NCBI RefSeq assembly: GCF_030269485.1
Contig: NZ_BSTL01000005.1
Coordinates: forward strand, 169,010-233,009
Direction: 5' to 3'
Origin: Actinoplanes sp. NBRC 103695
GTDB lineage: Bacteria > Actinomycetota > Actinomycetes > Mycobacteriales > Micromonosporaceae
Length of the DNA stretch: 64,000 bases
This document shows positions 63,689 through 64,000 of the stretch, one piece after another. How positions within the stretch are numbered: position 1 is the first letter of the stretch; the number at the start of each line of letters is the position of its first letter. A model generated the notes under the pieces. The model worked only from the letters and a program-made list of their open reading frames with translations. It was not told the DNA's origin and searched no databases. The translations under genes and the position numbers were made by a program.

Positions 63689-64000
63689 CCTGGCGAGCCC
63701 TGGTTGGGTCGTCAAGCCGGTCCGGGCGTCACCGGGTCGGTGTTGTCTGAGCGGCGTGACGGGGACCGGTTCGCGACGTTCTCGTCGGGACCGCGGCCTG
63801 TTTGCCGGGACGATGCGGCCTGTTTGCCGGGACGATTCCGCGCGGATCTGGTCTGGCGCGGCTTGCCGGGAGCCGAGGTCTGACGAGGGTTCGAGCCTGA
63901 CTGCCGGACGGAGCGGGTCTCCGGCCGCGTGACGCTCACCGCATCGCGTGTGCCGGTGCCCGCCCGCCGGTGGCATCACGCCCGCGGCACGGCACCATGG
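63689..64000. other. 312-base end of window without a supportable gene
   Basis: The region after the permease has no terminator I can see and no convincing gene. A reverse-strand frame at 63712-63939 is Arg/Ser/Gln-rich, has no ribosome-binding site and overlaps a tandem repeat, so I do not call it. A gene could begin at the very last bases (ATGG at 63997). Confidence 0.6.
63793..63836 (+). repeat. 22-bp perfect tandem repeat
   Basis: Two identical adjacent 22-bp units (63793-63814 and 63815-63836) with core GCCTGTTTGCCGGGACGAT are followed by a decayed third copy around 63861-63870. They lie in the non-coding tail after the ABC permease. Confidence 0.9.

Noticed and set aside
63712..63939. 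75-codon reverse-strand frame at the window end
   Set aside because: It has no ribosome-binding site, an Arg/Ser/Gln-rich composition, and is built partly on the 22-bp tandem repeat.

Overview
The window is high-GC actinobacterial chromosome. GTG starts are frequent, genes overlap by ATGA or GTGA, and the order rimP-nusA-ylxR-infB ... rbfA-nrnA ... truB-ribF-rpsO-pnp-(M16 peptidase)-dapB ... thyA-dfrA-dapA-rnj ... ftsK-rimO-pgsA-cinA-clgR-pspA-pspM is the core actinobacterial backbone also known from mycobacteria. An F420-type oxidoreductase, a class F sortase, FG-GAP secreted proteins and a FliQ protein suggest a motile, Micromonosporaceae-like organism (Actinoplanes or a relative). The genus is inference; no rRNA is present. 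I see no tRNA, rRNA, IS element, prophage or CRISPR array.

Layout. 1-8.3 kb: translation and RNA metabolism (rimP, nusA, ylxR, infB, ylxP, rbfA, nrnA), interrupted by one reverse-strand methyltransferase, then a 30-residue peptide gene. 8.3-16.5 kb: an accessory stretch with a MATE transporter, a block of GC-rich tandem and 45-bp-spaced repeats, a lone fliQ, an inverted truB, a secreted DUF1906/FG-GAP protein and a reverse-strand hybrid histidine kinase with its response regulator. 16.5-23.4 kb: ribF, rpsO, pnp, M16 protease, PAP2-like membrane enzyme, dapB. 23.5-28 kb: small accessory genes (membrane protein, APH-like kinase, two GNATs, a YcaQ/AlkX-type DNA glycosylase, DUF2752). 28-31.9 kb: thyA-dfrA, dapA, rnj. 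32-41 kb: secreted S1 protease, ftsK, rimO, pgsA, cinA and the clgR-pspA-pspM envelope-stress block. 41-49.1 kb: nei2, a GNAT remnant, SAM hydrolase, an F420-type oxidoreductase, a Cys-containing hypothetical protein and the large Lhr helicase. 49.3-57.7 kb: cell-surface genes (DUF4397 protein, sortase F, Ser/Thr kinase, M28 aminopeptidase, two CNNM/CBS proteins). 57.7-63.7 kb: a flavin-binding/GNAT fusion divergent from a MocR regulator, UdgX, and a TetR regulator divergent from a DrrAB-like ABC exporter. The last 312 bases hold no convincing gene.

Two features recur. Many genes have a TANNNT box six to eight bases before an ATG or GTG and no Shine-Dalgarno, as expected of leaderless mRNAs. 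Gene 3' ends carry GC-rich tandem repeats (9.65, 10.8, 43.75, 44.4 and 63.8 kb). The least ordinary structure is the 9.65-10.9 kb block, with six degenerate copies of GTGTAAGCAGAGCAAA (the last five about 45 bp apart) leading into the lone fliQ.
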